Below, piece after piece: positions 26,029 to 34,753 of a stretch of 64,000 nucleotides of DNA. The notes below the pieces were generated by a model. The model was not told the DNA's origin. It searched no databases and saw nothing but the letters and a program-made list of their open reading frames with translations. The DNA comes from Polynucleobacter sp. UB-Tiil-W10 (GTDB taxonomy: Bacteria > Pseudomonadota > Gammaproteobacteria > Burkholderiales > Burkholderiaceae). The stretch lies in NCBI RefSeq assembly GCF_018881605.1, contig NZ_JACVPZ010000001.1, positions 372,001 through 436,000 on the forward strand, in the 5' to 3' direction. The first letter of the stretch is position 1. Every line of letters begins with the position of its first letter. The translations under genes and the position numbers were made by a program.

Positions 26029-27654
26029 ATGTTTTTCCGTCCTCGGATACTAGATTCATTTGCGAGCTATAACCGCACCCTTTTTACTAAGGATGTTTTT
26101 GCTGGCTTAACAGTTGGCATCGTTGCCCTTCCCTTGGCTATGGCCTTTGCAATTGCCAGCGGACTTAAGCCAGAAGCTGGCATCTTCACTGCCATTATTG
26201 CTGGCGGCCTGATTTCCCTGCTCGGTGGCAGTCGAGTTCAAATCGGTGGACCAGCAGGCGCTTTCATTGTGATTGTGTATGGCATTGTGGAGCGCTATGG
26301 CGTTGCTAATTTATTGCTAGCAACTGCGATGTCGGGAGTATTTTTATTTCTCATGGGAGTGTTTCGGCTTGGAACGCTAGTGCGCTTTATCCCCATCGCA
26401 GTAATTATTGGCTTTACCAACGGCATTGCCTTTCTGATTGGCCTATCTCAAATTAAAGATTTCTTTGGGCTCCAGATTGAAAAAATGCCTGCTCATTTTT
26501 TTCAGTCAGTTCACACGCTCTACTTGGCGGCCGATACCTTTAATCCAATTGCACTTGGAATAGCTTGCGGTAGCCTTACTTTATTAATTGCCTGGAAATT
26601 ATTTCAAAATCGCCTAGGCTGGCTCTCACACCTACCTGGCACAGTAGTGGCCATGGTGGTAGCAACAATCGTTACTAGCGCCCTCAACTTGCCTGTAGAT
26701 ACTATTGGTAGTCGCTTTGGAGGCATCCCATCTGGACTTCCTGCATTTGAATGGATTCCAGTTAGCTGGGATAGTGCTCAGTACATGGTTGCTCCTGCAT
26801 TAACGCTTGCTCTATTAGGTGCAATTGAATCCCTGCTCTGCGCACGCATTGCCGATGGGCTAATTCACGATCGCCATGAATCAAATCAAGAGCTCATGGC
26901 TCAGGGCATTGCCAATTTCACTATTCCATTTTTTGGCGGCATGCCAGCCACCGGTACGATTGCTCGCACTGTAACCAATGTAGAAAGTGGCGCTTCAACA
27001 CCTATCGCTGGTCTTGTGCATGCAGCCACTTTATTAATCATCGTCTTGTTTGCAGCCCCACTTGCTAAAAATATTCCCTTAGCTAGTCTTGCCGCAATAT
27101 TGATGTATGTAGCCTGGAATATGGGTGATTGGCAGAAGTTTATCGATCTCCAGCAGTTCCGCCTGCCATATCGCGTCACCATCTTGAGCGTCTTTACTCT
27201 CACAGTTGTTTTAGATCTCACCATTGCGGTTGAAGTAGGTTTATTGCTGGCCTTTATCACCTTCATTTATCGTATCTCTAGCCTATCGCGTTGCGAGACT
27301 GCTCTAGCTACCGATTTTCCAGGGCTCAGTAATCAGCAAGGAAAAATTGATGCCTACCGTATTCATGGTGCCATCTTTTTTGGAGCCGTAAAGCTTCTTG
27401 AAAAGATTGAGGCAAACCTGCCATCACAAACTCTTTTGCTTGATTTAAAGAATGTGATTTATATCGACACTTCTGGCATGGATACGATTATGGAACTAGC
27501 GCATCTGTGCAAGATTCGCAACATTCGATTAATGGTTTGTGGCTTAGCGCATCAACCACTAGAAATGGCAGAACGCAGTGCCTTTATTACTTCGCTGCCG
27601 CAAGACTCCTTCTATCCGGATCTTAGCTCTGGAATAGAAGCAGCAACCGCTTAA
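26029..27654 (+). CDS. SulP family inorganic anion transporter with STAS domain
   Basis: The 541-residue carrier has a membrane domain of about 14 segments (KDVFAGLTVGIVALPLAMAFAIASG is the family opening, split here only for length) and a cytosolic STAS domain from about residue 440. The STAS P-loop-like site is IDTSGMD. Bacterial SulP proteins move sulfate, bicarbonate or dicarboxylates. No carbonic anhydrase gene is adjacent, so bicarbonate is not specially favoured. Its TAA stop shares the bases TTAA with the stop of the convergent TauE/SafE-like gene. Confidence 0.93.
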   Translation: MFFRPRILDSFASYNRTLFTKDVFAGLTVGIVALPLAMAFAIASGLKPEAGIFTAIIAGGLISLLGGSRVQIGGPAGAFIVIVYGIVERYGVANLLLATAMSGVFLFLMGVFRLGTLVRFIPIAVIIGFTNGIAFLIGLSQIKDFFGLQIEKMPAHFFQSVHTLYLAADTFNPIALGIACGSLTLLIAWKLFQNRLGWLSHLPGTVVAMVVATIVTSALNLPVDTIGSRFGGIPSGLPAFEWIPVSWDSAQYMVAPALTLALLGAIESLLCARIADGLIHDRHESNQELMAQGIANFTIPFFGGMPATGTIARTVTNVESGASTPIAGLVHAATLLIIVLFAAPLAKNIPLASLAAILMYVAWNMGDWQKFIDLQQFRLPYRVTILSVFTLTVVLDLTIAVEVGLLLAFITFIYRISSLSRCETALATDFPGLSNQQGKIDAYRIHGAIFFGAVKLLEKIEANLPSQTLLLDLKNVIYIDTSGMDTIMELAHLCKIRNIRLMVCGLAHQPLEMAERSAFITSLPQDSFYPDLSSGIEAATA

Positions 27655-28370
27655 GAAATACAGAAGCCGCCTTTAAGCAAAGCCTCTGGCAAAACCCAGG
27701 CACGATATAAACCGAAGCCGCCCGTAATCACGAGTAGCGAGGCCGCCAAATACCGCACCCAAAGATATTGTCCAAACTGAGTTAGTGCTGCGGAAAATTT
27801 AGAGATCAGCAATAAGTTAGGTAAAGTGCCCAGGCCAAAAGCTAACATCAAGGCGGCGCCAGTCAATACGTCTCCGGATAAAAATGCGAGTGGCAAAACG
27901 CTATAAACCAATCCGCAGGGCACTAAGCCCCACAGCATGCCGCTGAACCAGCGAGAAGGGCCACTAGCCATACGACCCAAGTATTTAGCCCAATAAGCGG
28001 CAATTTTGGAGCTGAGCCATGCACCCCCAAGCAATCCCCCTGACTTACCAATCCTCAGTAGGCGGATACCCATCAGAATCAAGATCAGGGAGGTTAAGGC
28101 AAATAAGGGGCGCTGTATAGGAACCAGGTTTTGCTGCCAAACAACCACCCCCACGGCAGCAGCTAAAGCACCCAATAAGACATAAGTGGTTACCCGCCCT
28201 AAATGCATGATCAATTGCAGGTAAAAAAGTTCGGATTTAGCCCTCAAAGGGGTCTCCGGGGCTGTAGGACACTCAATGGCAGCCGCAATACCACCGCACA
28301 TCAAAGCACAGTGCCAGCCACTAACAAGAGCACCCAAAAATACCGCAAGCAGCAGGCTGGTTGTTAACAT
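27651..28370 (-). CDS. Sulfite exporter TauE/SafE-like (UreH-domain) membrane protein
   Basis: A 239-residue protein of about six helices beginning FLGALVSGWHCALMCGGIAAA. The GWHCALMCGG block with paired cysteines and histidine is characteristic of the UreH/DsbD-related proteins found beside cbb3 oxidase genes, for example after ccoS in pseudomonads. A role in metal handling or thiol transfer for oxidase assembly is plausible. It is divergent from the FNR-type regulator across 76 bp and convergent with the SulP gene. Confidence 0.85.
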   Translation of the reverse strand: MLTTSLLLAVFLGALVSGWHCALMCGGIAAAIECPTAPETPLRAKSELFYLQLIMHLGRVTTYVLLGALAAAVGVVVWQQNLVPIQRPLFALTSLILILMGIRLLRIGKSGGLLGGAWLSSKIAAYWAKYLGRMASGPSRWFSGMLWGLVPCGLVYSVLPLAFLSGDVLTGAALMLAFGLGTLPNLLLISKFSAALTQFGQYLWVRYLAASLLVITGGFGLYRAWVLPEALLKGGFCIS

Positions 28371-28446
28371 GAAATCGGTAAAAAATAGGTAAAAGCGATG
28401 ATTTTCATATTAATAGAATAAACTGCTCTTATAAATTTATTCAAAT

Positions 28447-29217
28447 ATGCATTACAAACCTACCGACACCCCAACTAGCAAATGCTCAGTCTGCGTTCTG
28501 GGTCAATTTTGTCTGCCGGTTGGACTAAACAGCAGTGAAGTCTCCCAAATAGACAGCTTAGTTAAAGAGCGCGTTCATCTGCAAAAAGGGGAAAACCTTT
28601 ATCGCCATGGTGACCCATTGAGCTCGGTCTACAGCGTACGCTTCGGCACTCTCAAAACAGAATTTTGCCTGCAGGATGGTCGTCAGCAAGTAATAGGCTT
28701 TCATCTTCCTGGTGAAATCTTGGGTCTTGATGGAATTGGTGAAGGTCACTATCAATCCGATGCAATTGCTCTTGAAGAGAGTGAAGTTTGTATTATTCGA
28801 TACGAAGCCTTTGAAGATTTAGCGCGACAGATTCCGGTTTTACAAAATCAGTTTCACAAAATCATGAGTCGTGAGCTTACCCAAGATCAGCGTCATCTAC
28901 TTTCTCTTGGCACGATGCGCGCAGAAGAAAGATTGGCAGCATTTTTATTGAGCCTTTCACAACGCTTGGCTGCACGTGGCTACCTCAATAATGAATTTGA
29001 TTTACGCATGAGCCGTAACGATATCGGCAGCTATCTTGGGATTCAAATTGAAACTGTAAGTCGCATGCTTTCACGCTTTGCGGAATCAGGTCTTATTCAA
29101 ATTAAGCAGCGTCACATCAAACTCATTGATATGAATGGCTTATATGAACTTGCTGGAATTCCTAACCCAGATAGAGCAGCCTGCGTGAGCGCAGACATTC
29201 CTGTAAAACACGCTTAA
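28447..29217 (+). CDS. fnr: FNR/Anr-type oxygen-sensing transcription regulator
   Basis: The 256-residue CRP-family protein has all four iron-sulfur ligands of FNR. C13, C16, C22 and C115 have the same spacings as C20, C23, C29 and C122 of E. coli FNR. The recognition helix ETVSR (residues 202-206) has the Glu and Ser-Arg that read TTGAT half-sites. It should therefore activate genes when oxygen falls, and a perfect site lies before ccoN in this window. There is no good ribosome site and a TATAAA lies about 8 bases before the ATG region, so a very short leader is possible. The stop overlaps that of the convergent small gene at 29214. Confidence 0.95.
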   Translation: MHYKPTDTPTSKCSVCVLGQFCLPVGLNSSEVSQIDSLVKERVHLQKGENLYRHGDPLSSVYSVRFGTLKTEFCLQDGRQQVIGFHLPGEILGLDGIGEGHYQSDAIALEESEVCIIRYEAFEDLARQIPVLQNQFHKIMSRELTQDQRHLLSLGTMRAEERLAAFLLSLSQRLAARGYLNNEFDLRMSRNDIGSYLGIQIETVSRMLSRFAESGLIQIKQRHIKLIDMNGLYELAGIPNPDRAACVSADIPVKHA

Positions 29218-29474
29218 AGTAAGCCGCGGTCGATTTCTTTACTATCGGGCGCCTCAATACCAGGCAGGATATAGGCAGTTAGCGCACTAGAAACTGCGCA
29301 AAACGTCCAAATCGCAAAGAATCCAATGGTGTATATACCCTCGTCAGAAATCTCGGGGTGATAACCAAAAAACAAAAGATCTTGCGGATGAATAACCGTA
29401 AACAACAAGCCTTCTGCCATGCTGGCCACCAAAAAGGAGGGCCACAAAATCCAGATCAGCAGGCGGAACTTCAT
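29214..29474 (-). CDS. Small membrane protein of the cco cluster, 86 residues, function unknown
   Basis: The protein has three hydrophobic segments (LLIWILWPSFLVASMAEGLLF, with the last base run interrupted by HPQDLLFFGYH, then IYTIGFFAIWTFCAVSSALTAYIL). Its ATG overlaps the ccoH stop by 4 bases, so it is translationally coupled to the oxidase-assembly genes and is the last gene of the run. I do not recognise a family with a known function. It could contribute to cbb3 assembly in place of the domain missing from the short CcoH. Confidence 0.75.
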   Translation of the reverse strand: MKFRLLIWILWPSFLVASMAEGLLFTVIHPQDLLFFGYHPEISDEGIYTIGFFAIWTFCAVSSALTAYILPGIEAPDSKEIDRGLL

Positions 29475-29674
29475 TTTTTCGCCTGTGTATCTTTAAGTTG
29501 CTCCACCTTCAAACCCTGCTTAACTAGACCATCGCGCAAAGGTTTATCAGCGTACAAATTAACCGCCAGGTAAATGGTGATAATGCAACCAATCATTGCA
29601 ACCGCTGGGCCGCTGATTAATAACCATGGCCATAACTGCTTAAACCAAGGTTTAATAATGTGCTCTTCTGTCAT
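29471..29674 (-). CDS. ccoH: Short CcoH/FixH-type cbb3 oxidase assembly protein
   Basis: The 67-residue protein starts KPWFKQLWPWLLISGPAVAM after a few residues, matching the N-terminal membrane anchor of FixH. It then has NLYADKPLRDGL and stops. Typical FixH proteins run to about 150 or more residues with a periplasmic domain, which is missing here. The ATG at 29674 is chosen since AGAGGA lies 5 bases upstream. An in-frame ATG at 29689 has no site. It lies between ccoG and the coupled 86-residue gene. Confidence 0.8.
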   Translation of the reverse strand: MTEEHIIKPWFKQLWPWLLISGPAVAMIGCIITIYLAVNLYADKPLRDGLVKQGLKVEQLKDTQAKK

Positions 29675-29698
29675 ATGCATCCTCTCCATTGCTTTGGC

Positions 29699-31156
29699 TT
29701 AACGGGGAATAATAAAAGTTGATTTTTCATCGCGCGTTCTAGTAATCATCTCATTTCCAGACATTTCTTGAGCAATTACATCAAAATGAATCGGATGGTT
29801 ACCGGGCTCGTTTACACCAATATCTGTGCTAACTTTAATCGGCATTAAGAGATTGCTGGCTGGACCAACTTCAATCTCGGTAACTACCTGACCCTGAGAA
29901 TTGAGCACTTTTAAGCCATCCAATCCAAGCGCTTTTACCTGTACGTTCATATTATTTTCAGAGGCATTCATGATTTGAATGCGGTAAATATTCTCAATGC
30001 GGACGCCTTCTACCTCGCGTGCTAAAGCCCCACGATCACGCATTACATCAACTCTTAGCGGGTTGCGGGTTGCAAGAGAAACCAGGAAAGCAGCCGTAAG
30101 CACGGTAATAAAAGCCGTGTAAATCAATACACGAGGACGCAGAATATGTCGAATAGCACTTTGGTTGGACTCTCGATCTTCAATTGCTCGTTCAGTCGTG
30201 TAACGAATAAGGCCTTTTGGATAATCCACCTTTTCCATGACTTGATCACAGGCATCAATACAGGCGCCGCAACCAATGCACATATATTGCAAGCCATCAC
30301 GAATATCGATGCCGGTTGGGCAAACCTGGACACAGATACTGCAATCAACACAATCACCTAAACCTAATGCAGTTTGATCTGCCGATTTGCTACGACTTCC
30401 TCTGGGTTCGCCACGAACCTTGTCATAAGTAACAAGGAATGTATCTTTATCGACCATGACGCTTTGAAAGCGTGCGTATGGACACATATATTTACAAACT
30501 TGCTCACGCATAAACCCTGCATTACCCCAAGTTGCAAAGCTATAGAAACATAACCAGAAAGTCTGCCAAGGGCCAAGAGATAAATGAATTAATGCGGAAC
30601 CTAAGGTACTAATTGGGGTGAAATACCCAATAAAAGTAAAGCCCGTCCAGAAGGCGATTAATAACCACAGAAAATGTTTCGTAATCTTTAAACGCCACTT
30701 ACGGAAACCCCAAGGCCACTCTTCACCATCTAGGCGAATCCGCGCAAAACGGTCACCCTCTACCTTGCGCTCGATCCACATGAAGATTTCGGTATATACC
30801 GTTTGCGGGCATGCATAGCCGCAAAATAAACGGCCAGCAACAGCTGTAAACAGAAATAGGGCTAATGCGGAAAGAATCAATAAGAGGGTGAGATAAATCA
30901 CGTCTTGTGGCCATAACACGAGGCCAAAGATGTAGAACTTACGCTGAATTAAATCAAAGAGAACTGCTTGACGGCCATTCCAACTAACCCATGGCAAGCC
31001 ATAAAACAGCAGTTGGGTTGCGAAGACGAGTATGAAGCGCCAGCGGGCAAAGAGCCCCGATACCGAACGCGGATAAATCTTTCGCCGAACCTCGTAAAGA
31101 GACTCCTCAATAACTTCTATCGGAACAGGTTTCCCACCCGGCGAAATATATGGCAC
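29699..31156 (-). CDS. ccoG: CcoG/RdxA iron-sulfur protein for cbb3 oxidase assembly
   Basis: The 485-residue membrane protein has polyferredoxin-type motifs: CGYACPQTVY, then MCPYARFQ, then two clusters CVDCSICVQVCP and CIGCGACIDACD. A C-terminal IgG-like domain follows the last membrane helix, as in the family. CcoG reduces copper for delivery to the cbb3 oxidase. The start is GTG at 31156, 12 bases after the ccoP stop. It lies in the same transcript as ccoNOQP. Confidence 0.95.
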   Translation of the reverse strand: MPYISPGGKPVPIEVIEESLYEVRRKIYPRSVSGLFARWRFILVFATQLLFYGLPWVSWNGRQAVLFDLIQRKFYIFGLVLWPQDVIYLTLLLILSALALFLFTAVAGRLFCGYACPQTVYTEIFMWIERKVEGDRFARIRLDGEEWPWGFRKWRLKITKHFLWLLIAFWTGFTFIGYFTPISTLGSALIHLSLGPWQTFWLCFYSFATWGNAGFMREQVCKYMCPYARFQSVMVDKDTFLVTYDKVRGEPRGSRSKSADQTALGLGDCVDCSICVQVCPTGIDIRDGLQYMCIGCGACIDACDQVMEKVDYPKGLIRYTTERAIEDRESNQSAIRHILRPRVLIYTAFITVLTAAFLVSLATRNPLRVDVMRDRGALAREVEGVRIENIYRIQIMNASENNMNVQVKALGLDGLKVLNSQGQVVTEIEVGPASNLLMPIKVSTDIGVNEPGNHPIHFDVIAQEMSGNEMITRTRDEKSTFIIPR

Positions 31157-31168
31157 TGATTGCTAATC

Positions 31169-32095
31169 TTACTTAGCTGTTGCTGGTTGTTTATTGTTAG
31201 ATAAACCCCAGACATAAGCTGCTAACAAATGAATCTTCTCAGGACTCAATACCTTATCTTGAGCAGGCATCATTGCCATGCGACCCTTAGTTACCGTTTC
31301 AATAATTGTCGCTTCTGATCCACCATATAACCAAGTTTTATCAGTCAAGTTTGGAGCACCTAAAGCGATATTGCCTTTGCCGTCTGGTCCATGACAGGCA
31401 ACACAGTTTGCTTGAAATACTTCCGCGCCACGGGCTGCTTTTTGGCTGTCAGTTGGTAAACCAGATAGACTGCGGACATAGTTAGCAACATCAATGATTT
31501 GATTGCTATCCAATTGTGGGAATGGAGGCATCACACCGCCACGGCCATTAACAATTGATGCTTTGATATTTTCTGGTGAACCGCCATAGAGCCAATCGCC
31601 ATCAGTTAAATTTGGGAAGCCTTTAGCGCCACCAGCATCAGAGCCATGACACTGCGCACAAGAATTCAGGAAGAGGCGTTGACCCATTTCGCGGGCTTTA
31701 GGATCGGCCGCAACTTGCTCAATATCCATCTTGACGTATTTTGCATACACAGGCTTTAGCTCATCATTTGCCTCAGTCATAGAGCTCATCAAAGCACCAT
31801 CAGTGGTGTAGCCCATAATCCCCGGAAATGATCCTAGGCCTGGAAACAACACTAAGTAGACCAATGCAAAGATGCAAGAAAGTAAGAACATCCACATCCA
31901 CCAACGTGGCAATGGATTATTCAACTCACGCAGATCGCCATCCCATACATGACCCGTATCAGCAACTGCGCCATCGGCCGTATGCACAACCTTAGCCTTC
32001 CTTTGGGAGAACAAAAGCCAGATACACCAGAAAATTCCAACTAATGCAACTAAGGCGATGTAAGCACTCCAACCGCTGCTAAAAAAGTCACTCAT
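31169..32095 (-). CDS. ccoP: cbb3-type cytochrome c oxidase subunit III, diheme
   Basis: The 308-residue subunit has two N-terminal membrane helices (residues 12-30 and 66-86) and two c-heme domains with CAQCH at 146-150 and CVACH at 231-235. It receives electrons from soluble cytochromes and passes them to CcoO. Its ATG overlaps the ccoQ stop by 4 bases, so translation is coupled. The hemes require the Ccm system encoded later in the window. Confidence 0.97.
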   Translation of the reverse strand: MSDFFSSGWSAYIALVALVGIFWCIWLLFSQRKAKVVHTADGAVADTGHVWDGDLRELNNPLPRWWMWMFLLSCIFALVYLVLFPGLGSFPGIMGYTTDGALMSSMTEANDELKPVYAKYVKMDIEQVAADPKAREMGQRLFLNSCAQCHGSDAGGAKGFPNLTDGDWLYGGSPENIKASIVNGRGGVMPPFPQLDSNQIIDVANYVRSLSGLPTDSQKAARGAEVFQANCVACHGPDGKGNIALGAPNLTDKTWLYGGSEATIIETVTKGRMAMMPAQDKVLSPEKIHLLAAYVWGLSNNKQPATAK

Positions 32096-32259
32096 GATTT
32101 GTCCTTACTAAATTCATCCGGAAGATCAAATGGAAGCTCTGCTGATTCCTGATTTGCTTTCTTGCGACCAGGAGACCAAGCCCACAAAACAATTCCTACA
32201 AAAAAGACAAGGCCTATTACTGTAGAAAATGCCGAGAGGTAGGGTGTAATCTGTTCCAT
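32092..32259 (-). CDS. ccoQ: cbb3-type oxidase small subunit CcoQ, 55 residues
   Basis: The short frame starts MEQITPYLSAFSTVIGLVFF and ends LPFDLPDEFSKDKS. It has one membrane helix at about residues 9-27 followed by WAWSPGRKK, the usual positive-inside CcoQ pattern. It sits exactly between ccoO and ccoP and overlaps ccoP by ATGA. CcoQ stabilises the oxidase complex. Confidence 0.92.
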   Translation of the reverse strand: MEQITPYLSAFSTVIGLVFFVGIVLWAWSPGRKKANQESAELPFDLPDEFSKDKS

Positions 32260-32295
32260 TTGATTTAAGTAGTTTTAATTAATAAACCTTGTTAA

Positions 32296-32946
32296 TTACT
32301 TCGCCACAACTTCTTCGACAGTGATATAGCGACGCGTAATACCTAAGCCTTGCAGGTAAGCAACTAATGCATCTAACTCTGTCTTGCCTTCTAACTCTGC
32401 AGGTGCATTTGCAATCATTTCATCAGTGTATGGAACACCTAAACGACGCATAGCAACCATATGTGACTGAATAGAGCTTGCATCAGCCGGATTTTTTGCG
32501 AGCCAAGGATAGGCAGGCATATTAGACTCAGGCACAACATCGCGCGGGTTATTTAAGTGGATCTGATGCCAAGCATCTGAATAGCGTCCACCTACACGAG
32601 CTAAATCCGGACCTGTGCGCTTACTACCCCATAGGAATGGATGGTCATATACAGACTCGCCAGCCAATGAATAGGGGCCATAGCGCTCTACTTCGGAACG
32701 CAATGTCCTTATCTGCTGTGAATGGCAACCAACACAACCCTCACGTTGATAGATATCGCGACCAGCCAAACGTAAAGCTGTGTATGGAACAACACCAGGA
32801 CTAGGTTCAGTCGTAGTGTGCTGGAAAAAGAGTGGAACAATTTGCACCAACCCTGCAATCGATACAACCACGATCGTTGCAATAATTAACCAACCAACGT
32901 TTTTTTCAAGCGTTCCGTGGGAAAAGAATTTATTTTCGCTAGACAT
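32296..32946 (-). CDS. ccoO: cbb3-type cytochrome c oxidase subunit II, monoheme
   Basis: A 216-residue membrane-anchored c-type cytochrome with one N-terminal helix (about 17-41) and the heme site CVGCH at 71-75. The CcoO-typical [32 protein letters not shown] segment follows (given here as a region of residues about 89-122). AGGAG precedes the ATG. It is 12 bp downstream of ccoN. Confidence 0.97.
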   Translation of the reverse strand: MSSENKFFSHGTLEKNVGWLIIATIVVVSIAGLVQIVPLFFQHTTTEPSPGVVPYTALRLAGRDIYQREGCVGCHSQQIRTLRSEVERYGPYSLAGESVYDHPFLWGSKRTGPDLARVGGRYSDAWHQIHLNNPRDVVPESNMPAYPWLAKNPADASSIQSHMVAMRRLGVPYTDEMIANAPAELEGKTELDALVAYLQGLGITRRYITVEEVVAK

Positions 32947-32958
32947 TTTCTTCTCCTT

Positions 32959-34398
32959 TTAGTGTTCAGCAACGGCCATGGGAATGGGCGCATTTACAAA
33001 AGTTTTACCCTGCACTGTTTTGAAGACGTTGTACGCCATCAAGAACATGCCGCTCAAGTAGCATAGACCACCCATCAAACGAATGACATAGAAAGGGAAA
33101 GTCGCTTTAACAGACTCGACAAAGCTGTATGTCAAAGTGCCATCTGGTTCAAACGCTCTCCACATCAAACCTTGCATAACGCCGGCAATCCACATTGCAG
33201 CGATATAGAGAACAACACCAATAGTAGCGATCCAGAAATGTAGCTCGATCCACTTAGTGCTGTACATCTCTTTTTGCCCAACCAAACGTGGGATGAGATA
33301 GTACAAGGAGCCAATAGTAATCATGGCAACCCAACCTAGAGCGCCAGAGTGAACGTGGCCAATAGTCCAGTCCGTGTAGTGAGATAAGCTATTCACCGTT
33401 TTAATAGACATCATCGAACCTTCGAAGGTAGACATGCCATAGAAGGACAATGCCACTACCAAGAATTTCAAGATAGGGTCACGACGCAATTTATACCAAG
33501 CGCCAGACAATGTCATGATGCCGTTGATCATGCCACCCCAAGATGGAGCTAGCAAGATTAAAGAGAACACAGTACCGAGCGACTGAGTCCAGTCTGGCAA
33601 AGAAGTGTGTTGCAAGTGGTGAGGGCCCGCCCACATATACGTAAAGTTCAAAGCCCAAAAGTGAACAATGGACAAACGATATGAGTAAATTGGGCGCTCA
33701 GCCTGCTTTGGAATGAAGTAGTACATCATGCCTAAGAAGCTGGTCGTCAAGAAGAAGCCTACAGCGTTATGGCCATACCACCACTGCACCATTGCATCTT
33801 GTACGCCAGCGTATGCAGAGTATGACTTCCACAATGTTGCAGGCATTTCTAAGTTATTGAAAATATGCAGTATGGCAATCGTCAGGATGTATGCGCCGAA
33901 GAACCAGTTAGAAACATAAATATGTTTCGTTTTGCGCTTCATGATGGTACCGAAGAACACTACTGCGTAAGCCACCCAAACAACAGTGATCAACAAATCA
34001 ATTGGCCACTCTAATTCTGCGTACTCTTTTGATGTTGAGATACCTAGAGGCAATGTTACAGCGGCTAAAACAATCACAGCTTGCCAACCCCAGAAGGTAA
34101 AGGCCGCCAGCTTGTCACAAAACAAACGTGCCTGACATGTGCGTTGAACAATGTAATAGGACGTTGCGAATAAAGCCGAACCACCAAAAGCAAAAATCAC
34201 CGCATTGGTGTGCAAAGGACGCAAGCGACCATAGCTTAACCAAGGAATATTAAAAGTGATTTCAGGCCAGATGAGCTGCGCTGCGAGGATAACCCCCACG
34301 AGCATGCCAACAATCCCCCAAAGCACAGTAACGATGGCAAATTGGCTGACAACCTTGTAATTGAAGGTATCTTGATTACTCCCCACGGTAAGTCCCAT
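32959..34398 (-). CDS. ccoN: cbb3-type cytochrome c oxidase subunit I (catalytic)
   Basis: The 479-residue, roughly 12-helix heme-copper oxidase subunit has the active-site segments [27 protein letters not shown] and HVHSGALGW, which supply the heme and CuB histidines. It reduces oxygen with high affinity at low oxygen tension. I place the start at ATG 34398, which follows AAAGGAGAAACC. The in-frame ATG at 34431 would lie only about 14 bases after the predicted transcript start and has no ribosome site. An FNR-dependent promoter lies directly upstream. Confidence 0.96.
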   Translation of the reverse strand: MGLTVGSNQDTFNYKVVSQFAIVTVLWGIVGMLVGVILAAQLIWPEITFNIPWLSYGRLRPLHTNAVIFAFGGSALFATSYYIVQRTCQARLFCDKLAAFTFWGWQAVIVLAAVTLPLGISTSKEYAELEWPIDLLITVVWVAYAVVFFGTIMKRKTKHIYVSNWFFGAYILTIAILHIFNNLEMPATLWKSYSAYAGVQDAMVQWWYGHNAVGFFLTTSFLGMMYYFIPKQAERPIYSYRLSIVHFWALNFTYMWAGPHHLQHTSLPDWTQSLGTVFSLILLAPSWGGMINGIMTLSGAWYKLRRDPILKFLVVALSFYGMSTFEGSMMSIKTVNSLSHYTDWTIGHVHSGALGWVAMITIGSLYYLIPRLVGQKEMYSTKWIELHFWIATIGVVLYIAAMWIAGVMQGLMWRAFEPDGTLTYSFVESVKATFPFYVIRLMGGLCYLSGMFLMAYNVFKTVQGKTFVNAPIPMAVAEH

Positions 34399-34444
34399 GG
34401 TTTCTCCTTTTTTGTGACCAAACAGCGACATAATCCAAATAGAC

Positions 34445-34493
34445 TGGATTGATTATCAAAGTAAGGTCCTGGGAGGGGTTTGATCTATATCAA
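34445..34493 (-). promoter_or_regulatory. FNR-activated class II promoter of ccoNOQP
   Basis: A perfect FNR/Anr site TTGATATAGATCAA (minus strand, 34493-34480) is followed by a -10 element GATAAT at 34457-34452. The site centre (34486.5) lies 41.5 bases from the predicted start at about 34445, the classic class II activator distance. There is no -35 hexamer, as expected. The -10 region is itself inside TTGATTATCAA (34449-34459), an FNR-like palindrome with wrong spacing. Confidence 0.88.
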
Positions 34494-34588
34494 AAAGGGT
34501 GGGGCAAATTCAGTCTGCACCTCTAAGGGAAACCCTAGATTTCTTGGGCTATTTAAATATATAGCTATTATTGAGAGTGTTTACTAAC

Positions 34589-34744
34589 TTATTTAGATTT
34601 TGGAGTGTCATCATCCATCAAAATCGCCTCACCGGGACCGTCTAAATCGTCAAATTGACCACTTTTGATGGACCAACGCAAAATCCAAACCAAGACACCA
34701 ACCAGAACAAGCGATAACGGGATGAGCAAAAATAGACTTTCCAT
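34589..34744 (-). CDS. ccoS: cbb3 oxidase maturation protein CcoS, 51 residues
   Basis: The short frame starts MESLFLLIPLSLVLVGVLVW and continues ILRWSIKSGQFDDLDGPG, the CcoS signature: one membrane helix and then SGQFDDLDGPxxAIL. CcoS is needed to insert cofactors into CcoN. It starts 9 bases after the ccoI stop, so the two are one transcript. The ccoN promoter lies between it and the oxidase genes. Confidence 0.93.
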   Translation of the reverse strand: MESLFLLIPLSLVLVGVLVWILRWSIKSGQFDDLDGPGEAILMDDDTPKSK

Positions 34745-34753
34745 CCCTCTAGT

